NCBI GenBank assembly: GCA_020635915.1 | Contig: JACJYU010000005.1 | Span: 36,489 to 100,488 of the forward strand | Reading direction: 5' to 3' | Origin: Flammeovirgaceae bacterium | Lineage (GTDB): Bacteria; Bacteroidota; Bacteroidia; Cytophagales; Cyclobacteriaceae | Length of the DNA: 64,000 nt | Part shown: positions 1 to 8,503 of the stretch, piece by piece | Numbering within the stretch: the first letter of the stretch is position 1 | Layout of the letters: every line of letters begins with the position of its first letter | Program-made: the position numbers and the translations under genes | The notes under the pieces: model-generated | Told to the model about the DNA's origin: nothing | The model's input: only the letters and a program-made list of their open reading frames with translations | Database searches by the model: none

Positions 1-858
1 GACCAGATTTTTTATACCCACCCCTTTACCGATGACCTCAAGGACACCACCCCTAAAATGGTGAGCACCGGCCTGGGCAGGACCACCTGCTCTTACTTTA
101 TGCCTGGCGACACCACCATTGTTTATGCGTCCACGCATTTGGGCGATGAAGCCTGCCCTCCCGTGCCTGCCCACCGCGAAGATGGAAAATATGTATGGCC
201 GATCTATCCCGACTTTGACATCTTCGTCACCGACCTGGATGGGAACATTGTACAACAACTTACCGATGAGCCCGGGTATGATGCGGAAGCCACCGTGTCG
301 CCAAAGGGGGACAAAATCGTATTTACTTCCCTGCGTACCGGGGACCTCGAACTGTTCACCATGAACATCGATGGCACGGACGTAAGGCAGGTAACCCATG
401 AGCTGGGCTATGACGGGGGCGCGTTCTTTTCCCCTGATGGGACCAAGTTGATCTTCAGGTCCTCGCGGCCAAAAACAGACGAGGAGATAAAAGTGTACAA
501 AGACTTGTTGGCGGAAGGGCTGGTAATGCCCACCAATATGGAACTGTACATTTGCAATGTGGACGGAAGTGATTTGCGCCAACTCACCAACCTGGGCAAA
601 GCCAACTGGTGCCCTTTCTTCCACCCATCAGGCGAAAAGGTGATTTTTGCATCCAACTATGAAACGGAGAGAGGTTTCCCGTTTAATTTGTACATGATCA
701 ATGTGGATGGTTCAGGGTTGGAGCGCATTACCCACGATGATACCTTTGATGCCTTCCCCATGTTTTCTTCGGATGGAAAATACCTCGTGTTTAGCTCCAA
801 CCGGAACAACGGGGGCACCAGGGACACCAACCTGTTTGTGGCCGAATGGGTCGATTGA
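1..858 (+). CDS. TolB-like PD40 beta-propeller protein (5' partial)
   Basis: The reading frame is open from the first base, so the gene begins upstream of the window; the first ATG at 58 is internal. The visible part is a chain of PD40/WD40-like repeats, each with an SPDGxKIxF-type strand and a preceding DGxxxRQLT turn (four to five copies are readable), as in the propeller of TolB and of exported Bacteroidota proteins. Such propellers bind proteins or peptides; no peptidase catalytic domain is visible in this fragment. It converges on the M20 peptidase gene with a 16 bp gap. Family call is good, substrate unknown. Confidence 0.8.
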   Translation, partial: DQIFYTHPFTDDLKDTTPKMVSTGLGRTTCSYFMPGDTTIVYASTHLGDEACPPVPAHREDGKYVWPIYPDFDIFVTDLDGNIVQQLTDEPGYDAEATVSPKGDKIVFTSLRTGDLELFTMNIDGTDVRQVTHELGYDGGAFFSPDGTKLIFRSSRPKTDEEIKVYKDLLAEGLVMPTNMELYICNVDGSDLRQLTNLGKANWCPFFHPSGEKVIFASNYETERGFPFNLYMINVDGSGLERITHDDTFDAFPMFSSDGKYLVFSSNRNNGGTRDTNLFVAEWVD

Positions 859-874
859 CATCAGGCCGGCCGGA

Positions 875-2398
875 CTATGGTTTTTCCATAAGGATGTAAT
901 AAAAGGTTTTTACGGCATCCACGTAATTGCCCACACGGATGTTTTCATTGGGGGCATGTTGGTTGTTGTCGGCATTTACCGTTGGCACGGCAACGGCCGG
1001 GACCCCCAGCGTGACCACAAAAGGGGAAATGGGAATGGAGCCGCCTGCCGTCCGGATTTTGATGGGCTCCTTTCCGAAGGCCTTGGCCATGGCACGGCTT
1101 AGCCACCGCCCGGCTTCCGAGTCGAAAGGTGTTTGAAATGCCAGATAGGAAATGCTGGAGTTAAAGGAAGCGATACGTGGGTATTTCATTCTCTCCTCTT
1201 CGGTGGGTTCCCCTTTGGTGAGGTAGTACCCCTTGCTTTCAATATGCTTTCGCACAAGCCCTATCAGCCTTTCGGGGTCACTGGCGGGCACCAACCGGAT
1301 GTCTATCCCGGCAGTGGCCTGGGCCGGGATGAGGGTCCTGGCCTTATCGCCCACGTACAGGGCGTTCAGCCCCCTGATGTTCAGGGTAGGGTATTGCAGC
1401 GATTCCTGGAAATTCCCTCCTACCTTGTCGGCCTCGGCTATGCCCAGGAATTTATTGATCTCCTTTTCATTGTCAGGCACCAGGGCCAGGGTTTCTTTTT
1501 CCGCATCGGAAAGGGCGATGCCCTCATAATACCCGGGGATAATTACCCTGCCCTCTTCGTCTTTCATGGAGGCAAGCAGTTGGGAAAGCCGCATGGCGGG
1601 GTTTGGTGTATAATTGCCATAGTTGCCGCTGTGCACCGGTTGCCGGGGGCCATAGGTGGTAAGCGTTATTTCGCAAATGCCGCGGGCGCCAAAGCTTAGG
1701 GTGGGCTGGTTGCTCACGTGCCGGGGGCCATCAAAAATGACAAGCATGTCCGATGCCAATTCTTTTTTGTAGCGGTCAACGGCAGCAGGAAGCCGTGGGG
1801 ACCCCAATTCTTCCTCAAAGTCCATGATGACCTTGATATTGAAATTGGGCGTTGCCTTTGCCCCGGCCATGGCATCCAGGGCCGCCAGGAAGGCAACGGC
1901 CGGGCCTTTTGCGTCTGATGTGGAGCGCGCGAAAACCCTCCAATCGGGATTGTAGCCATCGTACAACCGATCATAGTTAATGGCGTTCCATTCCCCATTT
2001 TTGTCTTTTTCCTTTAGTGTGGGCGTCCATGGGCTTTCCTGGAACCATTTGCTGGAGTCCACGGGCTGGCCATCTATTTGAAGATAAATGAGTACGGTTT
2101 TAAGGGCACCTTTGGCCTTGCGTTCGGCAAGCAGCAACGGCACGGTAGGGGTCTCCAACCGCAAAGTGGCAAAGCCCCGTTTCGCAAAAGCGCTTTCGCA
2201 CCATTGAATGTTTTTCTCAATGCCTTCTGGATAGTGTGCGTCATTGGGAAGGCTTAAAAGGGCGTAAAGGTCCCTGAAGGATTCCACTGCATATTTTTGA
2301 ACCAGCCCGTCCGAAGGTTGTGTTTGGGCATCCACGGCAAGGGAGCCCATCACAATACACAAGGTGAAGAAAGGTTTTGTTCCGATTGATGGTTGCAT
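875..2398 (-). CDS. Exported M20-family metallohydrolase with H-to-Q change in first metal motif
   Basis: A 507-residue M20/M25/M40 peptidase-like protein with an N-terminal signal peptide (cleavage likely near DAQTQ, residue 25). Several zinc-site elements are readable: the bridging Asp in STSDAKGP, the Glu pair in DFEEELGSP, the dimerisation-domain HSGNYG histidine, and a late His in NQHAPNE. The usual first ligand motif HxD (YGHxDVQP) instead reads YLQIDGQP, with Gln107 where His is expected; Asp109 is kept. The enzyme may bind one metal or use a variant site. It probably acts on peptides in the periplasm. The next upstream gene on the same strand (NTF2-like) ends 12 bp away, so they may be co-transcribed. 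Confidence 0.85.
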   Translation of the reverse strand: MQPSIGTKPFFTLCIVMGSLAVDAQTQPSDGLVQKYAVESFRDLYALLSLPNDAHYPEGIEKNIQWCESAFAKRGFATLRLETPTVPLLLAERKAKGALKTVLIYLQIDGQPVDSSKWFQESPWTPTLKEKDKNGEWNAINYDRLYDGYNPDWRVFARSTSDAKGPAVAFLAALDAMAGAKATPNFNIKVIMDFEEELGSPRLPAAVDRYKKELASDMLVIFDGPRHVSNQPTLSFGARGICEITLTTYGPRQPVHSGNYGNYTPNPAMRLSQLLASMKDEEGRVIIPGYYEGIALSDAEKETLALVPDNEKEINKFLGIAEADKVGGNFQESLQYPTLNIRGLNALYVGDKARTLIPAQATAGIDIRLVPASDPERLIGLVRKHIESKGYYLTKGEPTEEERMKYPRIASFNSSISYLAFQTPFDSEAGRWLSRAMAKAFGKEPIKIRTAGGSIPISPFVVTLGVPAVAVPTVNADNNQHAPNENIRVGNYVDAVKTFYYILMEKP

Positions 2399-2410
2399 GC
2401 GTGATTGGGT

Positions 2411-2923
2411 TTAGTGCAGGTACTTTGACGGCAACGGGAAGCCCATGCTTTCCGCGCACCATAAAATGTTTACTATGTAATAACGGTTTCCATCGTTGTA
2501 CAATTGAATGCTATTGATGTCCCTGTTGCTTGCCGGACCGCCCATGCTTTCCCGTGTTTCGTAGGTGCTGAAAATGTGGGAGATGGTCCCGTACTCCTCG
2601 GCCTCGTGGTGCAGCTCCTTTTCATAAAAACCTTTTTTTACATTGTTGGTAAACATTTGGATGTACCCCTCTGGCGAAATGGACCTGATGGTAAATCCTC
2701 CCTGCCCGTTCTTTCCGGTAGGGACCAACCTTGACTCGGGGAGGAACAGGTTTCGAAAGCGCCCCCAATCCCTTTTCCCGTCCGCTGCCCCGGAGATGAC
2801 CTCATACAGCGCGCTTATGATCGCTTCTTTCGTTTTTACGTCATTGCCGTTGGCGGGGGTTTGCCCGTAAGAACAATGGCCATATAAAAATGGCAGCAAT
2901 ATTATAAATCCAAATTTCTTCAT
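2411..2923 (-). CDS. Exported NTF2/SnoaL-like protein
   Basis: About 170 residues starting at MKKFGFIILL; an upstream in-frame start exists at 2962 but would put a non-signal sequence ahead of the hydrophobic segment, so 2923 is preferred. The signal peptide ends near CSYGQ. The mature part looks like the cone-shaped NTF2-like fold: an N-terminal helix (ALYEVISG), an FRNLFLPESRLV strand region, and a C-terminal NSIQLYNDGNRYYIVNILW strand pair. Exported members of this fold in Bacteroidota have no assigned reaction. It lies 12 bp upstream of the M20 gene and may share its transcript. Fold assignment is by pattern only. Confidence 0.7.
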   Translation of the reverse strand: MKKFGFIILLPFLYGHCSYGQTPANGNDVKTKEAIISALYEVISGAADGKRDWGRFRNLFLPESRLVPTGKNGQGGFTIRSISPEGYIQMFTNNVKKGFYEKELHHEAEEYGTISHIFSTYETRESMGGPASNRDINSIQLYNDGNRYYIVNILWCAESMGFPLPSKYLH

Positions 2924-3016
2924 GGGTTTAAGGATTAGGTACCTAAGGGGTCCGGCTTCCAAGTTAACTTTTTTATGTAAGAGGCGAATGTAACCATTTG
3001 ATTACTTTTGTGTGGC

Positions 3017-3988
3017 ATGGATGGCGGCCCGAAATATTCCATAATTGTACCGGTGTACAACCGGCCGGACGAAGTACGCGAACTTTTGGAAAGCCTAACG
3101 GGCCAATCATACAAAAATTTTGAAGTGCTGATTGTTGAAGACGGCTCCACCATCACCTGTGAAAAGGTTTTTGAGGAGTATACGCAACTTCTCCGCATAC
3201 GATATTTCTTTAAGCCGAATTCTGGCCCCGGCCCGAGCCGCAATTTTGGTTTTAAGCAGGCACGTGGTAATTATTTGGTGGTGTTCGATTCCGATTGCAT
3301 TATACCGGAGGGGTACTTTAAGGCCGTGGAGGATTTCCTTGGCCACACCCCGCTGGATGCATGGGGCGGCCCAGATAGGGGGCATAGGGATTTTACTATC
3401 CTTCAACAGGCCATGGCGTTCACCATGTCTTCGGTTTTCACCACGGGGGGCATTCGGGGAAGGAAGAAAGCGCCTGGGGCCTTTCAGCCCAGGAGCTTCA
3501 ACATGGGCATCAGCAAAGAGGTTTTTTTGCACACCGGTGGTTTTGCCTTTGACCGGTTTGCGGAAGACATTGAGTTTAGCCTGAGAATGAAGGAATTGGG
3601 CTATAGGGTAGGGTACATACATGAAGCCTTTGTGTACCACAAGAGGCGCACGGGCCTCAAACAGTTTTTTTGGCAGGTATATAATTTTGGCCGGGGCAGG
3701 GTATTGGTGGGCAGGGCGCACCGTGGCGCCATCAAAATCACGCATTGGTTCCCCTCTTTTTTTCTCCTGGGGATGGCCATCATGGTGGGGTCACTGGCCG
3801 TGGACAAGCGGGCAAGCCTCCTTTTGGCGATGGTTTATCTCACTTATTTGGTTTTCTTATCGATTTCTGCCTATAAAAACACAAAATCCTTATGGGTGGC
3901 CCTGTTGGCCGCACCCTCCGCCTTGGTACAATTGACCGGATATGGTGTTGGGTTTTTGCGAGAGAAGCTCAAAACCTTACATCAGTAG
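3017..3988 (+). CDS. Glycosyltransferase family 2 with C-terminal membrane segments
   Basis: A 323-residue GT-A enzyme. The nucleotide-sugar domain opens with YSIIVPVYNRPDEV, carries the DSD metal motif in VVFDSDC (near residue 95) and a likely catalytic acidic pair in FAEDIEFSLR (near 185). After about residue 240 come two hydrophobic stretches (FFLLGMAIMVGSLAV; LLLAMVYLTYLVFL), which would tether it to the inner membrane as in polyisoprenol-linked or exopolysaccharide transferases. The ATG at 3017 is chosen over an in-frame TTG at 3008, because TACTTTTG at 3003-3010 matches the Bacteroidota -7 element and would place transcription start near the ATG. Acceptor unknown. Confidence 0.88.
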   Translation: MDGGPKYSIIVPVYNRPDEVRELLESLTGQSYKNFEVLIVEDGSTITCEKVFEEYTQLLRIRYFFKPNSGPGPSRNFGFKQARGNYLVVFDSDCIIPEGYFKAVEDFLGHTPLDAWGGPDRGHRDFTILQQAMAFTMSSVFTTGGIRGRKKAPGAFQPRSFNMGISKEVFLHTGGFAFDRFAEDIEFSLRMKELGYRVGYIHEAFVYHKRRTGLKQFFWQVYNFGRGRVLVGRAHRGAIKITHWFPSFFLLGMAIMVGSLAVDKRASLLLAMVYLTYLVFLSISAYKNTKSLWVALLAAPSALVQLTGYGVGFLREKLKTLHQ

Positions 3989-4072
3989 TGGTTCAGGCCT
4001 CATTAACGGTTAAAAACCTTGAAAAAGTGCCACTTTTGCCGTTAATTTAGATTAACCAAAAGGAAATTTGCT

Positions 4073-5401
4073 ATGCGATTATTCACCAAGGGGGTTGTGG
4101 CCTTTCTATGCTTGCTCCAATTGCCCCTGCACGAGGGCAACGCCCAGCCTTCCCCCGCACCTTTGGCCCCCGGTTATTATGTGGTGGTGGCAGCCTATCG
4201 GTTGGGCCAGGATGCCTATGCCAAAAACTACATCAGCACCATAAACCACAATGAAGGGATTGAGGCCCAATATGGTGCCGACCTGGGGCGCAAATATTTG
4301 TATGTATATCTCGACTATTATAAGGATTTTGATGAATCCATTAAGGAAATGCTTTCTGCCCGCAAAAAGGCCGGCTTTGAAGAGGCCTGGGTGCGGATAA
4401 TGAAAGAGGGGATGGGCACCCCTATAAACCTGCTTACCGAAACCGCGCCAACGGATAAGGAAAACCAACCCACTGCTGTTGTTGCGTCCAACAATAAATC
4501 AGTTATTGTTCCTCCCGAACCTGAAGGACAGAAGGAAATGGAAGAAGTGGAAAAGACTGTTGGGGAAACCCAGTTGGAAGCCAAGGGAATTGAAGAAAAG
4601 CAAATCGAAACCGAATTGGAATTTAAGGAGGCAGCATCCATGCCGGAAGGGGAAGAAGAGGTTGCCGCCTCGGAACCAAAGCCTGTGGAATCGGCACAGG
4701 TTTATCTGAGCCTTTACAATGCCACCAACAATGACCAAATAGACGGGGAAGTGGAGGTGATAGATGTGGACCGGGCAAGGCTGGTGGAAAAGGTAAAGGC
4801 AAACGAGTACATCCACCTTCCTGACCCTAAGAGCAAGTCAGGGGAGGTCTCGTTGGTGGCCAATGTATTTGGGTACCGGCCCATACAGCACGATATTTTT
4901 TATAACCAGGTACCTGCCGACAGCACTGGCCATTTTATGGAATGGGATGGAAACCATTATGTGATAAAGTTTGGCCTTTCGCGTTATCATAAAGGGGACA
5001 TCAACACCCTTTATAATGTGTTTTTCTATAACGATGCCGCCATCATGCTTCCCGAGTCGAAGTACCAGCTCAATAGCCTGCTGGAAATGATGAAAGAGAA
5101 CCCCAGGTATAAGATCATGTTGCATGGACATACCAACGGCAATGCCAGGGGCAGGATAATCACGATGGGGCCAAGCCAATCCTTTTTCTCCCTTGCCAAT
5201 GATGTGAAGGTCGGCAATGGGTCGGCAAAAGAATTATCGAAGGAGCGGGCAGAAGTAATCAAAGAATGGCTGGTGGCGCAAGGCGTGGCCGAAGACAGGA
5301 TTGAAGTCAAAGCTTGGGGCGGTGCGAGGATGATCTATGACAAGAACAGCGCCAATGCCAAGAAAAACGTTAGGGTGGATGTGGAAATCCTTGAAGAGTG
5401 A
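4073..5401 (+). CDS. Periplasmic SPOR-like / OmpA-like envelope protein
   Basis: A 442-residue exported protein with a signal peptide ending near EGNAQ. Residues 33-110 (GYYVVVAAY..., with a closing AWVRIMK strand) look like a SPOR domain, which binds denuded glycan. Residues 125-205 are a Glu/Lys-rich linker. About 215-285 resembles a carboxypeptidase-regulatory-like beta domain. The C-terminal 135 residues are OmpA-like (VFFYNDAAIMLPES..., HGHTNG, LSKERAEVIKEWLVAQG, NVRVDVEI), but about 20 residues are inserted between HGHTNG and the conserved KERA helix. The protein therefore probably bridges peptidoglycan and outer membrane. It is followed by a strong bidirectional terminator. Confidence 0.82.
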   Translation: MRLFTKGVVAFLCLLQLPLHEGNAQPSPAPLAPGYYVVVAAYRLGQDAYAKNYISTINHNEGIEAQYGADLGRKYLYVYLDYYKDFDESIKEMLSARKKAGFEEAWVRIMKEGMGTPINLLTETAPTDKENQPTAVVASNNKSVIVPPEPEGQKEMEEVEKTVGETQLEAKGIEEKQIETELEFKEAASMPEGEEEVAASEPKPVESAQVYLSLYNATNNDQIDGEVEVIDVDRARLVEKVKANEYIHLPDPKSKSGEVSLVANVFGYRPIQHDIFYNQVPADSTGHFMEWDGNHYVIKFGLSRYHKGDINTLYNVFFYNDAAIMLPESKYQLNSLLEMMKENPRYKIMLHGHTNGNARGRIITMGPSQSFFSLANDVKVGNGSAKELSKERAEVIKEWLVAQGVAEDRIEVKAWGGARMIYDKNSANAKKNVRVDVEILEE

Positions 5402-5421
5402 TGCCGTGGACGATATGGACA

Positions 5422-5457
5422 AAAAAAGGCGGCCCCAAATTTGGGGCCGCCTTTTTT
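5422..5457. terminator. Bidirectional intrinsic terminator between OmpA-like gene and HU
   Basis: A perfect 36-base palindrome: six A, then GGCGGCCCC, AAATTT at the centre, GGGGCCGCC and six T. It forms a GC-rich hairpin followed by a U tract on either strand, and sits between the convergent ends of the OmpA-like gene (stop 5401) and HU (stop 5471). Confidence 0.92.
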
Positions 5458-5470
5458 ATCGTGCCTTGTT

Positions 5471-5737
5471 TTATTTTGCCAAAAGGTCTTTGCTCGCCTT
5501 GAACTTGGCGACTTTTTTCGCCTTGATTTTGATTTCTTCACCATTGAAAGGATTGCGGCCTTTCCTTGCAGCCCTCTTGCTTACAGAGAATGTACCAAAA
5601 CCAACCAATGTCAGTTTGTCCCCACTTTTCAAAGTCTTGGTAACCCCTTCAAGAAAAGAGTTGAGCGCGGTTGTAGCGGCTACTTTTGTGATTTCTGCAT
5701 CATCTGCAATTTTGGCAATAAGTTCTGCTTTAGTCAT
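5471..5737 (-). CDS. hup: HU-family DNA-binding protein
   Basis: An 88-residue histone-like protein, the normal HU length. It starts MTKAELIAKIADDAEITK and contains the helix pair followed by the beta-arm with the signature GFGTFSVSKRAARKGRNP and the closing FKASKDLL helix. HU dimers bend and compact DNA without strong sequence preference. It stands alone, with its own -33/-7 promoter and a strong terminator, consistent with high expression. The Lys/Ala-rich composition is typical for the family. Confidence 0.96.
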   Translation of the reverse strand: MTKAELIAKIADDAEITKVAATTALNSFLEGVTKTLKSGDKLTLVGFGTFSVSKRAARKGRNPFNGEEIKIKAKKVAKFKASKDLLAK

Positions 5738-6118
5738 AAAAAATTAGGTAAGTGTTTAAATGAATTACTTATGGGGCGCAAATATATATCCTTTTTGTTC
5801 TTGGCAAACCTATTTTGTTGAAAGTAGCGTAAATTGAATGCCAGTACTTGTTTTCCGTGGTTTTGGCACTGCTTTTTGGTGGCCCCAACCTGTTTTTGCC
5901 ATGCAGGGCATTTGACTGGGCAGTCTTGACCTGTGGCCATGCCAATAAAAAAGTTAGGGGCACCTTTTTATCCACTGCGGAAAATGCCAAAGCCCTGGCG
6001 TATACAATCCCTTAAATTTGGGTATGCAAACCCTGTGGCTATTCAACATATTTGCCAATGGGGAACATTCGGATGGCCATTAATGTTTCATGTTCCCTAA
6101 AGCGAAAATGAAAATAGC
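5738..6118. other. 381 bp intergenic region between divergent HU and lipoprotein genes
   Basis: The HU-proximal third carries the HU promoter and leader. In the remaining bases up to 6118 I see no convincing gene, RNA or repeat; short reading frames there overlap each other and lack family features. A promoter for the rightward lipoprotein gene is expected but no good match stands out. Confidence 0.6.
5779..5808 (-). promoter_or_regulatory. Bacteroidota-type promoter of HU gene
   Basis: Read on the minus strand: TTTG (5808-5805), an 18-base spacer, then TATATTTG (5786-5779), which fits the Bacteroidota -33 TTTG / -7 TAnnTTTG consensus. Predicted transcription start is near 5772, leaving a leader of about 35 bases before the HU ATG at 5737. 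Confidence 0.75.
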
Positions 6119-6541
6119 ATGAAGGTAGGGGCATATTTATGGGTAACGGCCGCACTGTTGTTTGGGTGCGGTGGCGAGGAGGACACTGGGTTTACATCCC
6201 TAATCGGGTTGTGGACGTACACTACACCTGATGGAAAAATGAAAGTAGAGTTTGACATCGTGGGCGGTGACAAGGATTTACTGGCCGTGAAGAACCAAAA
6301 AATCTTTGTGGATGGCGAGGAGGGAAGGGCCGAGGCTCAAACAGAAGCCATAACGGAGACCACATTGGGAAGCCTCAGGATAAATGCAAACGATGCCGGC
6401 CTCGTATGGCCGTATAGCATCACGTTTACAAACCTTAGTGCAAGCGATGATTTTAGCACCATCAAGGTGGAGGAGGCCAAGTATATATTTCCGTGGCCTG
6501 ACAGCAATTCACTCTCTCAAATAGAAATTACCCGAAGATAA
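6119..6541 (+). CDS. Hypothetical lipoprotein
   Basis: A 140-residue protein with a lipoprotein signal: a hydrophobic segment (AYLWVTAALLFGC) whose lipobox Cys is residue 17, followed by GGEED, an acidic sequence that in Bacteroidota can favour surface export. The mature part (IGLWTYTTPDGKMKVEF...) resembles small lipocalin-like or META-like beta-barrel lipoproteins, where a first strand GxWxY and an MKVEFD strand recur, but I do not recognise the family. The following DUF6702-like gene starts 30 bp downstream on the same strand, so both may be one transcript. Confidence 0.75.
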   Translation: MKVGAYLWVTAALLFGCGGEEDTGFTSLIGLWTYTTPDGKMKVEFDIVGGDKDLLAVKNQKIFVDGEEGRAEAQTEAITETTLGSLRINANDAGLVWPYSITFTNLSASDDFSTIKVEEAKYIFPWPDSNSLSQIEITRR

Positions 6542-6571
6542 TCCCATACCTTTGCATGGGCCTAACTTTCC

Positions 6572-7084
6572 ATGCAAAGTCAAATACTCCTACTATTGGC
6601 ATTAATAGCCGCCCCTTCAGCCAAATACATTGACTTTAGGGAGGACCATGCCATTTACATATCGCTGATTGAGGTGGACCATAAGGATTTTGGGGGCAAC
6701 GCCACGATTAAGATCAAGGTATTTGCCAACGACATGGAAGATGCAATAAGGAATGCCTCCAACAAAACGATAAATTTTTTGGATCCTAGCGGGTGTGCCA
6801 ATGGCAAGGCCGAGGTTGAAGATTATTTTTCTAGGCACTTCAGTTACACCATTGACGGCAAAGCGACCCCCCTGGCATTGGCCCAATGCGAGCCCAAAGG
6901 CGATGCCGTTTGGTTTTACTTTCGGATCGATTGCCCTGCCCAGTGGGGGCAGGTGGAAGTAAAGGCCGATTTCCTAATGGAGTTGTTCCCTACGCAGTCA
7001 AATGTGATCACCATCCACCACGGTGATGAAAAACGTTTTTTAAGGACTACAAATTCACACCCAAAAGAGGTGGTTAAATTTTAG
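6572..7084 (+). CDS. DUF6702-like exported protein
   Basis: A 170-residue protein with an N-terminal hydrophobic signal segment (ILLLLALIAAPSA). The order HAIYISLIEVDHKD, then IKIKVFANDMEDAIRN, a central YFSRHFSYTIDGK and a late CPAQWGQVEV/IHHGDEKR matches DUF6702, a common Bacteroidota periplasmic family of unknown role. It follows the small lipoprotein gene. Its 3' end overlaps the convergent M20D peptidase gene by 11 bp, so both stop codons lie inside the other gene. Confidence 0.78.
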   Translation: MQSQILLLLALIAAPSAKYIDFREDHAIYISLIEVDHKDFGGNATIKIKVFANDMEDAIRNASNKTINFLDPSGCANGKAEVEDYFSRHFSYTIDGKATPLALAQCEPKGDAVWFYFRIDCPAQWGQVEVKADFLMELFPTQSNVITIHHGDEKRFLRTTNSHPKEVVKF

Positions 7085-8375
7085 TGTTGAACAAATCCAG
7101 TAGTGCCTGGGAAGTCACGCCCACGCCCGTTTCAATGGAAATTTCCGGCTGGGGATAGTAGTAAGGGGAGTGCAGGCCCGGAAGGTCGCCACTTTTCATC
7201 CGCGCATCTGGCACGGTGCCCAGCCAGTAGAATACCGTGGGCACTTTGTGAACGGTTTGCCCGTAATAGGAAAAGTCTTCAGAAAGCATTACGGGCGGCT
7301 CTTCATCTATCACGTTTTCCTTGCCGATCACGGAAACCGCGGACTCCACCACACGGGCCGCCATGGCTGGATTGTTGTAGTTGGCAGGCCCGGCACCTTT
7401 AATGACCACTTCCGGCAATTTGTCTTCCGGCAATCCTGCGGCAATGCCCATGCCTTTTGCAATTTCCTTAATCCGTTTGTTCACCATCTCCAATACCTCT
7501 GCCTTGAAAGTCCGGATGGTAAGCTTTAGCGTTACCTTATCGGGGATAATATTGTGCACGGTGCCCCCTTTGATGGCGCCAACGGTCACCACTGCCGATT
7601 CTATGGGATCCAGGTTCCGGCTTACGATGGTTTGCAGTTCCATCACCAGCATGCTGGAAACCACCAGCGGGTCAATGGATTTTTGCGGGGAGGCACCATG
7701 GGACCCCACACCATACACATTGATGTCCACACTTTGGGAACTGGCCATGACATAACCTTTCCCAATGCCCACTTTTCCTGCCGGTAAGGTAGGGCTGGAA
7801 TGCAACCCTATACCGTAGGTGGGCACCCCGAATTTTTCGTAAAGCCCTGCGTTTAGCATAAGTTTGGCCCCTTCGCCTATTTCTTCCGCAGGCTGGCCGA
7901 TGAGCAAAAGGGTGCCCCGCCATTTGTCCTTCATGGATACCATTGCCCTGGCCGTGCCCAGCCAGGTGGTCATGTGAATGTCGTGCCCGCAGGCATGCAT
8001 GGTGCCCACCTCTTCGCCATTTAGCATGGCCTTCAGTTGGCTTTGATAGGGAAGTCCTGTTTTTTCATTTATGGGCAGCCCGTCCATATCCGTGCGGTAC
8101 AAGATGGTGGGGCCATTTCCGTTTTTATAAACCCCCACAATACCATACCTCCCAAAATTTTCCGTCACCGTGAAGCCGGCCTTCCTCAACTCGGCTGCCA
8201 GCGCTTTTGATGTTTCCTTCTCCTGAAGGGAAACCTCAGGGCTTTTATGCCTCGTCTTATAAAATTCCAAAAGAAAAGGCATGTCTTCTTTGATCGTTTT
8301 CCTGTCGATGACAGGAGGCCCCATGACAAAGGCAGAAGAAACGACAAGCACAAGGAGGGTAATTGATGTTCGCAC
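7074..8375 (-). CDS. Exported M20D-type amidohydrolase (carboxypeptidase-like)
   Basis: A 433-residue metallohydrolase of the hippurate hydrolase / N-acyl-amino-acid amidohydrolase type, with a signal peptide (LLVLVVSSAFVMG). Metal-binding elements are present: the Cys-His motif in HACGHDIHM (near residue 140), the Glu pair in GQPAEEIGEGA, and the HSSPT histidine in the dimerisation region. Such enzymes cleave N-acyl or aminoacyl amide bonds; periplasmic location suggests peptide or acyl-amino-acid scavenging. It lies 128 bp downstream of the DUF2911 gene, from which a terminator separates it. Confidence 0.88.
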   Translation of the reverse strand: MRTSITLLVLVVSSAFVMGPPVIDRKTIKEDMPFLLEFYKTRHKSPEVSLQEKETSKALAAELRKAGFTVTENFGRYGIVGVYKNGNGPTILYRTDMDGLPINEKTGLPYQSQLKAMLNGEEVGTMHACGHDIHMTTWLGTARAMVSMKDKWRGTLLLIGQPAEEIGEGAKLMLNAGLYEKFGVPTYGIGLHSSPTLPAGKVGIGKGYVMASSQSVDINVYGVGSHGASPQKSIDPLVVSSMLVMELQTIVSRNLDPIESAVVTVGAIKGGTVHNIIPDKVTLKLTIRTFKAEVLEMVNKRIKEIAKGMGIAAGLPEDKLPEVVIKGAGPANYNNPAMAARVVESAVSVIGKENVIDEEPPVMLSEDFSYYGQTVHKVPTVFYWLGTVPDARMKSGDLPGLHSPYYYPQPEISIETGVGVTSQALLDLFNTKI

Positions 8376-8450
8376 GGTAAAAATATTTTGATTTCAATAA
8401 ACGAATGTAAGGAAATCAACGGAAAGGTTATAGGCGATAACACTAAAAGT

Positions 8451-8475
8451 AAAAAAGGCCGCCCCAGGGGCAGCC
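8451..8475 (-). terminator. Intrinsic terminator after DUF2911 gene
   Basis: On the minus strand GGCTGCCC, a CTG loop and GGGCGGCC form an 8 bp stem (one G-U pair) followed by six T. It lies 29 bp past the stop of the leftward DUF2911 gene at 8504. Confidence 0.8.
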
Positions 8476-8503
8476 TTCCTATCGGCCTATTGGCGTGCGC
8501 GGG

